64,000 bases of DNA from NCBI GenBank assembly GCA_002390845.1, contig DGQT01000106.1, positions 62,001 through 126,000 on the forward strand, read 5' to 3'. The position numbers and the translations under genes are program-made. The stretch's first letter is position 1, and each line of letters begins with the position of its first letter. Of this stretch, positions 51,045-57,869 are shown one piece after another. The notes under the pieces were generated by a model. The model searched no databases, was not told the DNA's origin, and saw nothing but the letters and a program-made list of their open reading frames with translations. Origin of the DNA: Chitinophagaceae bacterium UBA4407 (GTDB lineage Bacteria > Bacteroidota > Bacteroidia > Chitinophagales > Chitinophagaceae).

Positions 51045-52133
51045 ATGCCAGCAGCAATAACATACAATCATGTTTTTTTAAAAAAACTTTTAAGCAAGAA
51101 AGCTTCATTGTTCGGCATTCTTGTAATTGTGGTTACAATTTTCTTTGCAATTTTTGCTTATGTTATTGCACCGGATGGATCGCCGAATGCCAACCGCATT
51201 ATACCTGAAATAGCCAACCGTAAACCCGGCTTTAATATTAAGTTGCTCAGGGTAAAAAAACAAAACACTGCCGTTATTAAAACAGGTTTTTTCGAAAGGC
51301 TGGTGCAGGGCACGCCTGACATTTATAATTTTATTCCGATCGTTTCTTATTCTAATAAAAATGATAGTATAGTCGTTGAAAAATTTGTAGATGAAGGCAT
51401 AACAGAAAAAGTAACTTTCCCATTTGTAAATGTTGCGGCAATACCTGTTATTGAACAAAAATTCTGGCTGGGTACCGATAAATTTGGAAGAGATATTGCC
51501 AGCCGCCTGATCATTGGCACAAGGGTAAGTCTGGGAGTTGGACTGGTGGCGGTAATCCTTTCTCTAACAATAGGTGTTTTTCTTGGATCGGTTGCAGGGT
51601 ATTTTAAAGGTAGAACAGATGATGTCATTACGTGGTTCATTAATTTAATATGGAGCATACCAACCTTGCTATTGGTGTTTGCTGTTACACTGTTGCTGGG
51701 TAAAGGATTTTGGCAGGTATTTATTGCAGTAGGCTTAACTATGTGGGTAAATGTAGCACGCCTGGTCAGGGGCCAGGTATTGGCAGTTCGGGAACTGGAA
51801 TATATTGAAGCAGCAAAGGCGCTCGGTTTTTCGAATACCCGAATTATAATATTTCATATACTTCCCAATATCATGGGTCCGGTAATGGTACTTGCAGCAG
51901 GCAATTTCGCATCTGCTATTGTAATTGAAGCCGGGCTAAGCTTTCTGGGTATAGGAGTACAACCACCACAGCCCAGTTGGGGGCTTATGATAAAAGAAAA
52001 TTATAATTTTATTATTACAAATAATCCGCTTCTGGCATTAGAGCCGGGAATTGCAATAATGCTGCTGGTACTGGCTTTTAATTTGTTGGGAAACGGGTTA
52101 AGAGATGCACTTAATGTAAAAGAAAGAATGTAA
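51045..52133 (+). CDS. Peptide/nickel-type ABC transporter permease, DppC-like
   Basis: 362 residues. An N-terminal transmembrane helix (ILVIVVTIFFAIFAYVIAPD) is followed by an extended loop and five further helices. The signature GTDKFGRDIASRLIIGTRVS is the DppC/OppC N-terminal motif and the EAA loop is EAAKALGFSNTRIIIFHILP. It should pair with a DppB permease, ATPases and a binding protein, none of which is in this window. It is therefore an isolated permease gene. Confidence 0.9.
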   Translation: MPAAITYNHVFLKKLLSKKASLFGILVIVVTIFFAIFAYVIAPDGSPNANRIIPEIANRKPGFNIKLLRVKKQNTAVIKTGFFERLVQGTPDIYNFIPIVSYSNKNDSIVVEKFVDEGITEKVTFPFVNVAAIPVIEQKFWLGTDKFGRDIASRLIIGTRVSLGVGLVAVILSLTIGVFLGSVAGYFKGRTDDVITWFINLIWSIPTLLLVFAVTLLLGKGFWQVFIAVGLTMWVNVARLVRGQVLAVRELEYIEAAKALGFSNTRIIIFHILPNIMGPVMVLAAGNFASAIVIEAGLSFLGIGVQPPQPSWGLMIKENYNFIITNNPLLALEPGIAIMLLVLAFNLLGNGLRDALNVKERM

Positions 52134-52195
52134 GCAATATTAGTTCGCTCTTCAATTCGCAAAAAGGCAATTATTATCCAGTCTTTATTACTACT

Positions 52196-52312
52196 ATAGC
52201 GCTTTACTTGCCACGCTCGTTTCAAAGTTCCTTTTTCATCGCATCAATGCTTGGCAGTTTATCCTTAGCGAAGCCTAAGGATCGCACTCTTTCGCTGTAG
52301 AATATTACTAAG
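52196..52312 (+). repeat. Gene-boundary repeat, variant C
   Basis: GCGCTTTACTTGCCACGCTC, GTTTCAAAGTTCC, then CTTAGCGAAGCCTAAGGATC and GCACTCTTTCGCTG. It shares the diverged core and downstream GCGAAGCCT block with the copy at 39434. The normal GCCGGGC tip is not recognisable. Confidence 0.65.
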
Positions 52313-52353
52313 CAATATGCAACAACTTCAGCGTATCCTGAAAGTTATTCAAC

Positions 52354-52830
52354 TCAAATAGCATCACCGGCTACAACAACATTCCTGCTCAGGCTTTCAT
52401 CAAGTGAAATAAAGGTTTCTGTACGCTCAATACCTTTTATTTTCTGAAGTTCATCATGCAGTACAAAACGTAGTTGCTTAATATCTTTACATACAACTTC
52501 GGCAAACATGCTGTAATTGCCAGTTGTGTAATTCAACCGAACAATTTCGGGTATCTTACGCAATTCCTTTGCTACTGTATCATAAAGCGAACTCTTCTCT
52601 AAGAAAATACCAATAAAAGCAATAACATCGTACCCCAGGGCTTTAAGGTCCACACTTAACCTGGTACCCTTTACAACACCAATCTCTTCCAGTTTTTTAA
52701 TGCGTACATGAATGGTTCCCCCAGATACAAAAAGTTTTTTGCCCAGATCTGCATATGATATTCCCGCATTCTCCATCATTTCCTGTATAATCTGGAAATC
52801 AAGTTTATCTAAATTTAATTTATAACTCAT
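52354..52830 (-). CDS. Lrp/AsnC-family transcriptional regulator
   Basis: 158 residues. HTH at about 10-60 (LDFQIIQEMMENAGISYADL then VSGGTIHVRIKKLEEIGVV). The RAM ligand domain follows, with DVIAFIGIFLE and the acidic ending. A typical feast/famine regulator. It diverges from the tRNA-like RNA gene at 52980 and both may share the AT-rich region 52831-52979. Amino-acid ligand not predictable. Confidence 0.92.
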   Translation of the reverse strand: MSYKLNLDKLDFQIIQEMMENAGISYADLGKKLFVSGGTIHVRIKKLEEIGVVKGTRLSVDLKALGYDVIAFIGIFLEKSSLYDTVAKELRKIPEIVRLNYTTGNYSMFAEVVCKDIKQLRFVLHDELQKIKGIERTETFISLDESLSRNVVVAGDAI

Positions 52831-52979
52831 GTATGGAATATTTTTTTAGATTATTTTTATCATTAACTGCAATATATTGAATAATGTCTATATTTTATAT
52901 TTTTTATTTGAATTATTTGTAATAAATCAGCGCTTTCTTTAATATTGCATTGTCAAAATGTAATACAGTTCTTAAAAAT

Positions 52980-53151
52980 TGTGGGGTGATGAAACTTTCG
53001 GCAGACATACCCTCTCGTCTCGGGGGTGGGGACCAAAGTATAAACTTAAGCATAGAGTCGACCAAAACATCCGTTCGGCCGACCGGGGTTGACCACCAGG
53101 CTTTGTGCATAAGCTAACTTCTCCGTGTAGGTTCGAATCCTACCCCTACAG
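52980..53151 (+). ncRNA. tRNA-like RNA with giant variable region
   Basis: Acceptor stem TGTGGGG (52980-52986) pairs with CCCTACA (53144-53150, one G-U), with G at 53151; CCA is not encoded. A Leu-like D-arm (ATG...CAT, 52989-53008) with a GG loop follows. The anticodon-like stem CCCTC/GGGGG has loop TCGTCTC with C, not U, at position 33. The T-arm GTAGG-TTCGAAT-CCTAC (53127-53143) is perfect. Between the anticodon-like and T-arms lie about 100 bases, against 4-24 in normal tRNAs; GGGGA/TCTCC and GTCGACC/GGTTGAC pairings are possible within. A terminator follows 5 bases later. Confidence 0.7.
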
Positions 53152-53155
53152 CTAC

Positions 53156-53185
53156 AAGCCTCTGATTCTTTCAGGGGCTTTTTTT
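53156..53185 (+). terminator. Terminator of the tRNA-like RNA gene
   Basis: Stem AAGCCTCTGA / TCAGGGGCTT with loop TTCTT (one G-T pair) and a run of T. It starts 5 bases after the tRNA-like 3' end. Confidence 0.9.
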
Positions 53186-53276
53186 ATTTTCCTCTGCATC
53201 GTAAATCTCGCCAAAAATCCGTTCTTTTATTTAAATGTTCAACCTTTATTTTATTTTCACCGCAAAAAGTAATTTT

Positions 53277-54203
53277 ATGAGAAAAGCATTACTGCTTGCC
53301 GTAACACTCTCCGTTTCTTCTTGCATACTGGCTCAGGATGAAACAATCAAAAATCTTCAAACCGAAGCTGCTAAAACAATTACAAAAGACCCCAACGATA
53401 CAATTTCAAAAGTATGGAAAACGGGTGGCACTTTTAGTTTAAACCTTGCGCAGGGTTCTCTAAGCAACTGGGCTGCAGGTGGTGAAAAATTTTCTCTCTC
53501 TGCTAACACTTTTATTAACGCCCATGCTTATTACAAAAAAGGAAAAGAAAGCTGGGATAACAATCTTGATTTTTATCTGGGTTACGTTAAAACAACCAGC
53601 CTCGGTACAAGAAAAAATGATGACAGGATCGACTTTCTTTCCAAATACGGCCACGCAATCAGTTCTAAATGGAATGTGGCCGGGCTTTTTAATTTGCGAT
53701 CGCAATTTTTTAAGGGCTACGCATATACCGATACAGCGCCAAAAGTGCTTAATTCCAAATTCTTTGCACCAGCTTATATATTGCTTAGCCCGGGTTTTGA
53801 TTATCATCCTGCCGCAAATTTTTCATTGTTTCTTTCGCCTGCAACTGCCCGTTGGATCGTTGTTAGCGATACAAAACTTTCTACATTATACGGTTTGGAA
53901 GCAGGTAAAAAAAGCCTCTTCCAGTTTGGTGCCTATGCCAGTGTAAACTACGCTGCCAACCTTGGAAAAACGGTTAGTTATAAAGGTAAACTTGACCTGT
54001 TTTCAAATTACAAAAGCAATCCACAGAACATTGACTTGTACATGACCAATCAATTTGCAGCAAAACTTTCAAAAGTATTATCAGCAACCTGGAGCGTTTC
54101 ATTTATTTACGACGACGATGTAAAACTTTTTGGCCCCAACGGCACTTCACCCGGCCTCCAATTTCAATCTTTGTTTGGCGTAGGCTTTCTGGTAAAGCTG
54201 TAA
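53277..54203 (+). CDS. DUF3078 outer-membrane protein
   Basis: 308 residues from the ATG at 53277. A signal peptide MRKALLLAVTLSVSSCILAQ is present; its cysteine is not in a standard lipobox. The DUF3078 pattern WKTGGTFSLNLAQGSLSNWA and GGEKFSLSAN is followed by a beta-barrel with alternating strands (YASVNYAANLGKTVSYKGKL). It ends FLVKL. Found almost only in Bacteroidota; function unknown, probably an outer-membrane barrel. Confidence 0.9.
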   Translation: MRKALLLAVTLSVSSCILAQDETIKNLQTEAAKTITKDPNDTISKVWKTGGTFSLNLAQGSLSNWAAGGEKFSLSANTFINAHAYYKKGKESWDNNLDFYLGYVKTTSLGTRKNDDRIDFLSKYGHAISSKWNVAGLFNLRSQFFKGYAYTDTAPKVLNSKFFAPAYILLSPGFDYHPAANFSLFLSPATARWIVVSDTKLSTLYGLEAGKKSLFQFGAYASVNYAANLGKTVSYKGKLDLFSNYKSNPQNIDLYMTNQFAAKLSKVLSATWSVSFIYDDDVKLFGPNGTSPGLQFQSLFGVGFLVKL

Positions 54204-54222
54204 TATTCCTGAACATTTATAC

Positions 54223-54256
54223 AAAAGACCTGCTTATTAGCGGGTCTTTTTATTTT
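54223..54256 (+). terminator. Terminator after the DUF3078 gene
   Basis: Stem AAAAGACCTGC / GCGGGTCTTTT with loop TTATTA, followed by T-rich sequence, 20 bases after the stop codon. Confidence 0.88.
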
Positions 54257-54270
54257 CATAAGCGAAATGA

Positions 54271-54437
54271 TGTACCCGGCTTTTGAATATGAATGAGGCT
54301 TTACTTGCGTCGCACACTTGTACTTTCGGATTATCGGTCGACAGTCGACGGTCAACTGTCGACCGAAGTTCAAAACGTATAAGTGTGCGACGCAACCGGC
54401 GATGCCATGAAAATATTTTGCCCGGCTCAAAAAAATA
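54271..54437. repeat. Complete gene-boundary element with GTCGAC-rich loop
   Basis: L arm ACCCGGCTTTTGAATATGAA to TTGCGTCGCACACTTGTACT; a 31-base loop (54335-54365) of four GTCGAC-like heptamers; R arm TATAAGTGTGCGACGCAACC to GCCCGGCTCAAAAAAAT. The loop is the reverse complement of the loop in the 60923 copy with one mismatch. Confidence 0.9.
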
Positions 54438-54448
54438 TTGAAAAAAAA

Positions 54449-54479
54449 TTTGGTAAATTAACAGTGTTAAGTATTTTTA
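54449..54479 (+). promoter_or_regulatory. tetR promoter with embedded TetR operator
   Basis: A -33 TTTG (54449-54452), 19 bases, then TATTTTTA (54472-54479), matching 7 of 8 of TAnnTTTG. The palindrome TTAACAGTGTTAA (54458-54470) lies between the boxes, where a bound repressor would block polymerase. Confidence 0.6.
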
Positions 54480-54497
54480 CATCGTAATTAAAATATC

Positions 54498-55130
54498 ATG
54501 GGAATAGCAGAAAGAAAAGAAAAGCAGAAGCAGGACATTAAAAAAATGATCCTCGACGCATCAATGAAACTGATTATTGATGAGGGTTTCGAAAACATTA
54601 CCATGCGGAAGATTGCCGATCTTATTGAATACAGCCCAACCACGGTTTACCTCTATTTTAAAGATAAAGACGAGATATTCTTCCACCTCCACGAACTGGG
54701 TTTTCAAAAGATGCTGGAGATGAACAGGAATCTTCCTGAGATTAAAAACCCGCTGATGCGCCTGTATAAAATGGGGGAAAATTATATCAATTTCGGCATG
54801 CAGAACCAGGAGTTTTACGATATAATGTTCATACAACAGGCGCCAATGGACACTATTGAAAAAATGGCGGAATGCAATTGGTCCCTCGGCGATACAGCTA
54901 TCGGGGCTTTGCAAAACCTGTTACAGGAATGCATGGAAAAAGGCCTGATACAAAAAGCTCCGGTGGAAGCTGTGGCTATGGCAATATGGGGAATGGTGCA
55001 CGGCCTTGTTTCGCTGGCCATTCGCAACCGTATGAACAAACTGGTGCCTAAAGAAAACCTGGTAAGTACCATGCATGCTTCGTTAAACTGGCTGCTGGGT
55101 ACCATTGATAATTCGTTTGCAAAGGAGTAA
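54498..55130 (+). CDS. TetR/AcrR-family repressor of the efflux operon
   Basis: 210 residues. N-terminal HTH at about 14-60 (KMILDASMKLIIDEGFENIT then IADLIEYSPTTVYLYFKDKD), with a helical ligand-binding domain after it (TetR_C-like with GMVHGLVSLAIRNRM). It is the first gene before tolC-MFP-RND. Identical 13-bp palindromes with one variable centre base lie in its promoter and in front of tolC, so it probably represses both. Confidence 0.93.
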   Translation: MGIAERKEKQKQDIKKMILDASMKLIIDEGFENITMRKIADLIEYSPTTVYLYFKDKDEIFFHLHELGFQKMLEMNRNLPEIKNPLMRLYKMGENYINFGMQNQEFYDIMFIQQAPMDTIEKMAECNWSLGDTAIGALQNLLQECMEKGLIQKAPVEAVAMAIWGMVHGLVSLAIRNRMNKLVPKENLVSTMHASLNWLLGTIDNSFAKE

Positions 55131-55148
55131 AATTTTTTGCCTTAATAC

Positions 55149-55161
55149 TTAACAATGTTAA
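55149..55161. promoter_or_regulatory. Predicted TetR operator upstream of tolC
   Basis: TTAACAATGTTAA, the same palindrome as at 54458-54470 except for the centre base. The flanking ACT on one side and AT on the other also match the first site in reverse orientation, giving 16 of 17 conserved bases. Confidence 0.6.
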
Positions 55162-55191
55162 TAATTTAAACATCATTAATAGAAAACACGT

Positions 55192-56553
55192 ATGACCAAA
55201 ATCAAACTTCTTATGCTTTTTCTGCTTGTAACAGCAGGTACAACAATGCAAAATGCAAAAGCGCAGTCTATACTTGAAAGCTACATAAAACGTGGGCTGG
55301 ATAGCAATCTTGCCTTGAAACAAAAGTCATTCGATCTTCAAAAAGCGCAACTGGATTTAGACCGTGCGAAATCGCTTTTTTATCCGCTGGTTGGGCTCAA
55401 TGCGCAGTATACGGTTGCCAGTGGCGGACGAACTTCAGAACTGCCAATTGGCGATTTATTAAATCCTATTTACAGCACATTAAACCAGCTAACTTCCTCT
55501 ACAAAATTTCCGCAGATACAAAACCAGCAAATACAATTTTTACCGAACGATTTTAACGATACAAAACTTGAAGTTGCACTGCCTGTGTATAATCCTTCGC
55601 TTAAATTCAACAGGCAAATAAAAGAAGAACTCATCAACGGTTACCAGGCAGATGTGCTGTTGTATAAAAGAGAATTGGTATTCAATATCAAGCAAGCGTA
55701 TTACCGGTATTTACAAGCAACAAAGGCGCTCGATATTTATACAAATGCGCTTGCAACTGTAAATGAAAGCCTTCGTTTTAATGAGAAGCTGGTTAAGAAT
55801 AATACAGCAACCAAGGAAGTGGTGCTTAAAGCAAAAGCGCAGGTAAGCCAGGTACAAACATCGCTTGCCGAAGCCACACAAAACCAGCAAAATGCAGCTG
55901 CGTATTTTAATTTTTTGCTCAATCAATCTTTCGAAACACCAATCGCTTTTGACTCAACCATACTGCAATCGTTGCAGCAAGAGCAAGTTGTAAAAGTTGA
56001 CCTCCCATCCAACCGCGAAGAACTTACCAAAATAAAAAGTGCACAAAAAACGCTTGAAACAAACCTCAAACTCAACGAAACATTTAAACTGCCAACGCTC
56101 AGCGCTTTTTATAATGTGGGCTTCCAGGGTTATGGTTATAAGTTCAACGATAAACAGTTTTATCAACTCGCCGGACTGCAGCTCAACTGGAACATTTTTA
56201 AAGGCAACGACAACAAAATAAAAGTTAAGCAAACACAAAACGATATCGATGCCATTAAAAATCAATACACCGATACCGAGAACCAGTTACGCCTTCAGGT
56301 AACCACAACTTATAACACTTACAAGGCCGCATTAGAAGCCATGAAGAGCACAGCCGATGCGGTTGCCAGCAACAAAGAAGCGTACCGCTTAACGGAGCTA
56401 AGATATAAGCAGGGACAGGCTTTGCAGATAGAACTCATCGATGCCCGTGTGCAGCAAACAACGGCCGAAATACAATATTCTCTTGCGCAGCTTGCCGTAT
56501 TAAATAAAGCCGCAGAACTTGAAAGGGTAATGGCAACTTATAATATTCAATAA
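55192..56553 (+). CDS. TolC-family outer-membrane efflux channel
   Basis: 453 residues. A signal peptide ends near MQNAKAQ. The typical OEP repeats follow: KQKSFDLQKAQLDLDRAKSL FYP in the first half and LNWNIFKGNDNKIKVKQTQND and YRLTELRYKQGQALQIELID in the second, with long coiled-coil helices between. It forms the trimeric exit duct for the RND pump encoded downstream. A repeat arm stands between it and the MFP gene. Confidence 0.93.
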   Translation: MTKIKLLMLFLLVTAGTTMQNAKAQSILESYIKRGLDSNLALKQKSFDLQKAQLDLDRAKSLFYPLVGLNAQYTVASGGRTSELPIGDLLNPIYSTLNQLTSSTKFPQIQNQQIQFLPNDFNDTKLEVALPVYNPSLKFNRQIKEELINGYQADVLLYKRELVFNIKQAYYRYLQATKALDIYTNALATVNESLRFNEKLVKNNTATKEVVLKAKAQVSQVQTSLAEATQNQQNAAAYFNFLLNQSFETPIAFDSTILQSLQQEQVVKVDLPSNREELTKIKSAQKTLETNLKLNETFKLPTLSAFYNVGFQGYGYKFNDKQFYQLAGLQLNWNIFKGNDNKIKVKQTQNDIDAIKNQYTDTENQLRLQVTTTYNTYKAALEAMKSTADAVASNKEAYRLTELRYKQGQALQIELIDARVQQTTAEIQYSLAQLAVLNKAAELERVMATYNIQ

Positions 56554-56560
56554 GAATATT

Positions 56561-56620
56561 TTGGCACCGGCGACAGCACATAAATGAAGCTTCGGTTGTG
56601 TCACTTGTACGTTTGGTATT
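56561..56620 (+). repeat. Gene-boundary repeat, L arm, variant B (shortened)
   Basis: TTGGCACCGGCGACAGCACA, AATGAAGC, then GGTTGTGTCACTTGTACGTT, lacking four bases of the core. The R partner 57786 lies after the MFP gene. Confidence 0.8.
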
Positions 56621-56679
56621 TCTATTCAGCAAAAAAACAGCCAGCGAATTAAATAAAAGTCAACCTCAAAAAATTTTTT

Positions 56680-57735
56680 ATGAATCCATTTTTCAAAACT
56701 TATTCAGCAGCAGCAATCAGCTTGCTTTTACTCGCATCCTGCGCAGAAAAAAAGCCTGCATCAGCAATTACAGAAGATCCTGTAATTATCAAAACACAAC
56801 CGGTAACAATTACCAGTTATGCACCCACATTGGAATACTCCGGCATGATGGCTTCCACAAGCGAAGCAAAACTTTCTTTTAAAATAGGTGGCGTAATCTC
56901 CAGGGTTTATGTAAAAGAAGGCGATCATGTAAGCAAAGGTCAGTTGCTTGCTACGCTCGATCTTACCGAGATCAATGCACAGGTACAGCAAAGCCTGCAA
57001 AGCACAGAGAAAATTCAGCGCGATGCGAACAGGGTTAAAAGTTTGCTTGACGATACTGCCGCCACCCTTGAGCAATACCAGAATGTACAAACGCAGTTAA
57101 GTGTTGCCAACGAAAATGTGCGTATTGCAAAATTCAACCAGGCTTACGCCCAGATACATGCTACGGATAACGGCACCATCATTAAAAAAATAATGAACGA
57201 AGGCGAACTTGCTGCGCCGGGCTCGCCGGTTTTTTTACTCAACGGTACTTCAAACAACGACTGGGTAATACGTTTCGGTGTAAGCGATAAAGATTGGGCT
57301 TTACTTAAAAAGGAAGACGCTGCAACAGTTCAGTTGGATGCATATCCCGAAACAAGTTTTCAGGGAATAATTACCAAAATAGCCGAAGCTGCTGATGTGG
57401 CAAGCGGCACTTATGAAGTGGAAGTAAAAGTATTACCGGAAGGTAAAAAATTTGCTTCGGGTTTGTTTGCAAATATTAAGCTTAACAGCGGAGCTATACA
57501 ACAGGTAACCATGATACCGGTAGAAGCACTTGCCGAAGCCGATGGTAAATCAGGTTATGTATACCTGCTTAACCCCGATAAAAAAACAGTAAAGAAACAA
57601 CCGGTGCAAATTGCGTTTATTGAGAAAGACAGGATCGCCATTCGCAGTGGTTTAGAAAATGTAACAGAAGTAATAACCAATGGCGTAAGTTATCTTACTG
57701 CAAACAGCATAGTAAAACAAGCCCCCAACCCCTAA
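56680..57735 (+). CDS. RND efflux periplasmic adaptor (membrane fusion protein)
   Basis: 351 residues. Lipoprotein signal with lipobox LLASC. The lipoyl half-motif is KIGGVISRVYVKEGDHVSKG QLL, with a second half APGSPVFLLNG after a coiled-coil hairpin. It joins TolC to the RND pump. The last residues QAPNP and the stop codon are supplied by a CCCCAACCCCTAAAGGGG palindrome, so the C-terminus has probably been altered by that repeat. Bracketed by variant B repeat arms. Confidence 0.92.
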   Translation: MNPFFKTYSAAAISLLLLASCAEKKPASAITEDPVIIKTQPVTITSYAPTLEYSGMMASTSEAKLSFKIGGVISRVYVKEGDHVSKGQLLATLDLTEINAQVQQSLQSTEKIQRDANRVKSLLDDTAATLEQYQNVQTQLSVANENVRIAKFNQAYAQIHATDNGTIIKKIMNEGELAAPGSPVFLLNGTSNNDWVIRFGVSDKDWALLKKEDAATVQLDAYPETSFQGIITKIAEAADVASGTYEVEVKVLPEGKKFASGLFANIKLNSGAIQQVTMIPVEALAEADGKSGYVYLLNPDKKTVKKQPVQIAFIEKDRIAIRSGLENVTEVITNGVSYLTANSIVKQAPNP

Positions 57736-57742
57736 AGGGGAG
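57720..57742. repeat. CCCCTAAAGGGG palindrome over the MFP stop codon
   Basis: AAGCCCCCAACCCCTAAAGG GGA; the TAA inside the palindrome is the stop codon of the MFP gene. A related sequence is at 30847-30872. Confidence 0.6.
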
Positions 57743-57785
57743 TAATACAGGGGACGCTATTCGGTGGGAAAAGCTCAATAAATAA

Positions 57786-57830
57786 TCCGAACGCACAAGT
57801 GAGTGACACAACGATGTTGCATGACGATCT
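57786..57830 (-). repeat. Gene-boundary repeat, R arm, variant B
   Basis: CCGAACGCACAAGTGAGTGA, CACAACGATGTTGCATGACG. The GC tip is degraded. It lies between the MFP and RND genes. Confidence 0.75.
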
Positions 57831-57869
57831 ACTGCTCACTCAATAAAAATAACTATACAAATAATTGTT

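Noticed and set aside
52980..53151. Standard tmRNA (ssrA)
   Set aside because: Although TTTCGGCAGACAT resembles the tmRNA 5' region, the gene is only 172 nt and I found no ALAA-type tag frame; the D-arm pairs like that of a tRNA-Leu.
52980..53151. Standard tRNA-Leu or tRNA-Ser
   Set aside because: There is no U33, no Leu or Ser anticodon in the loop, and the variable region is far too long.
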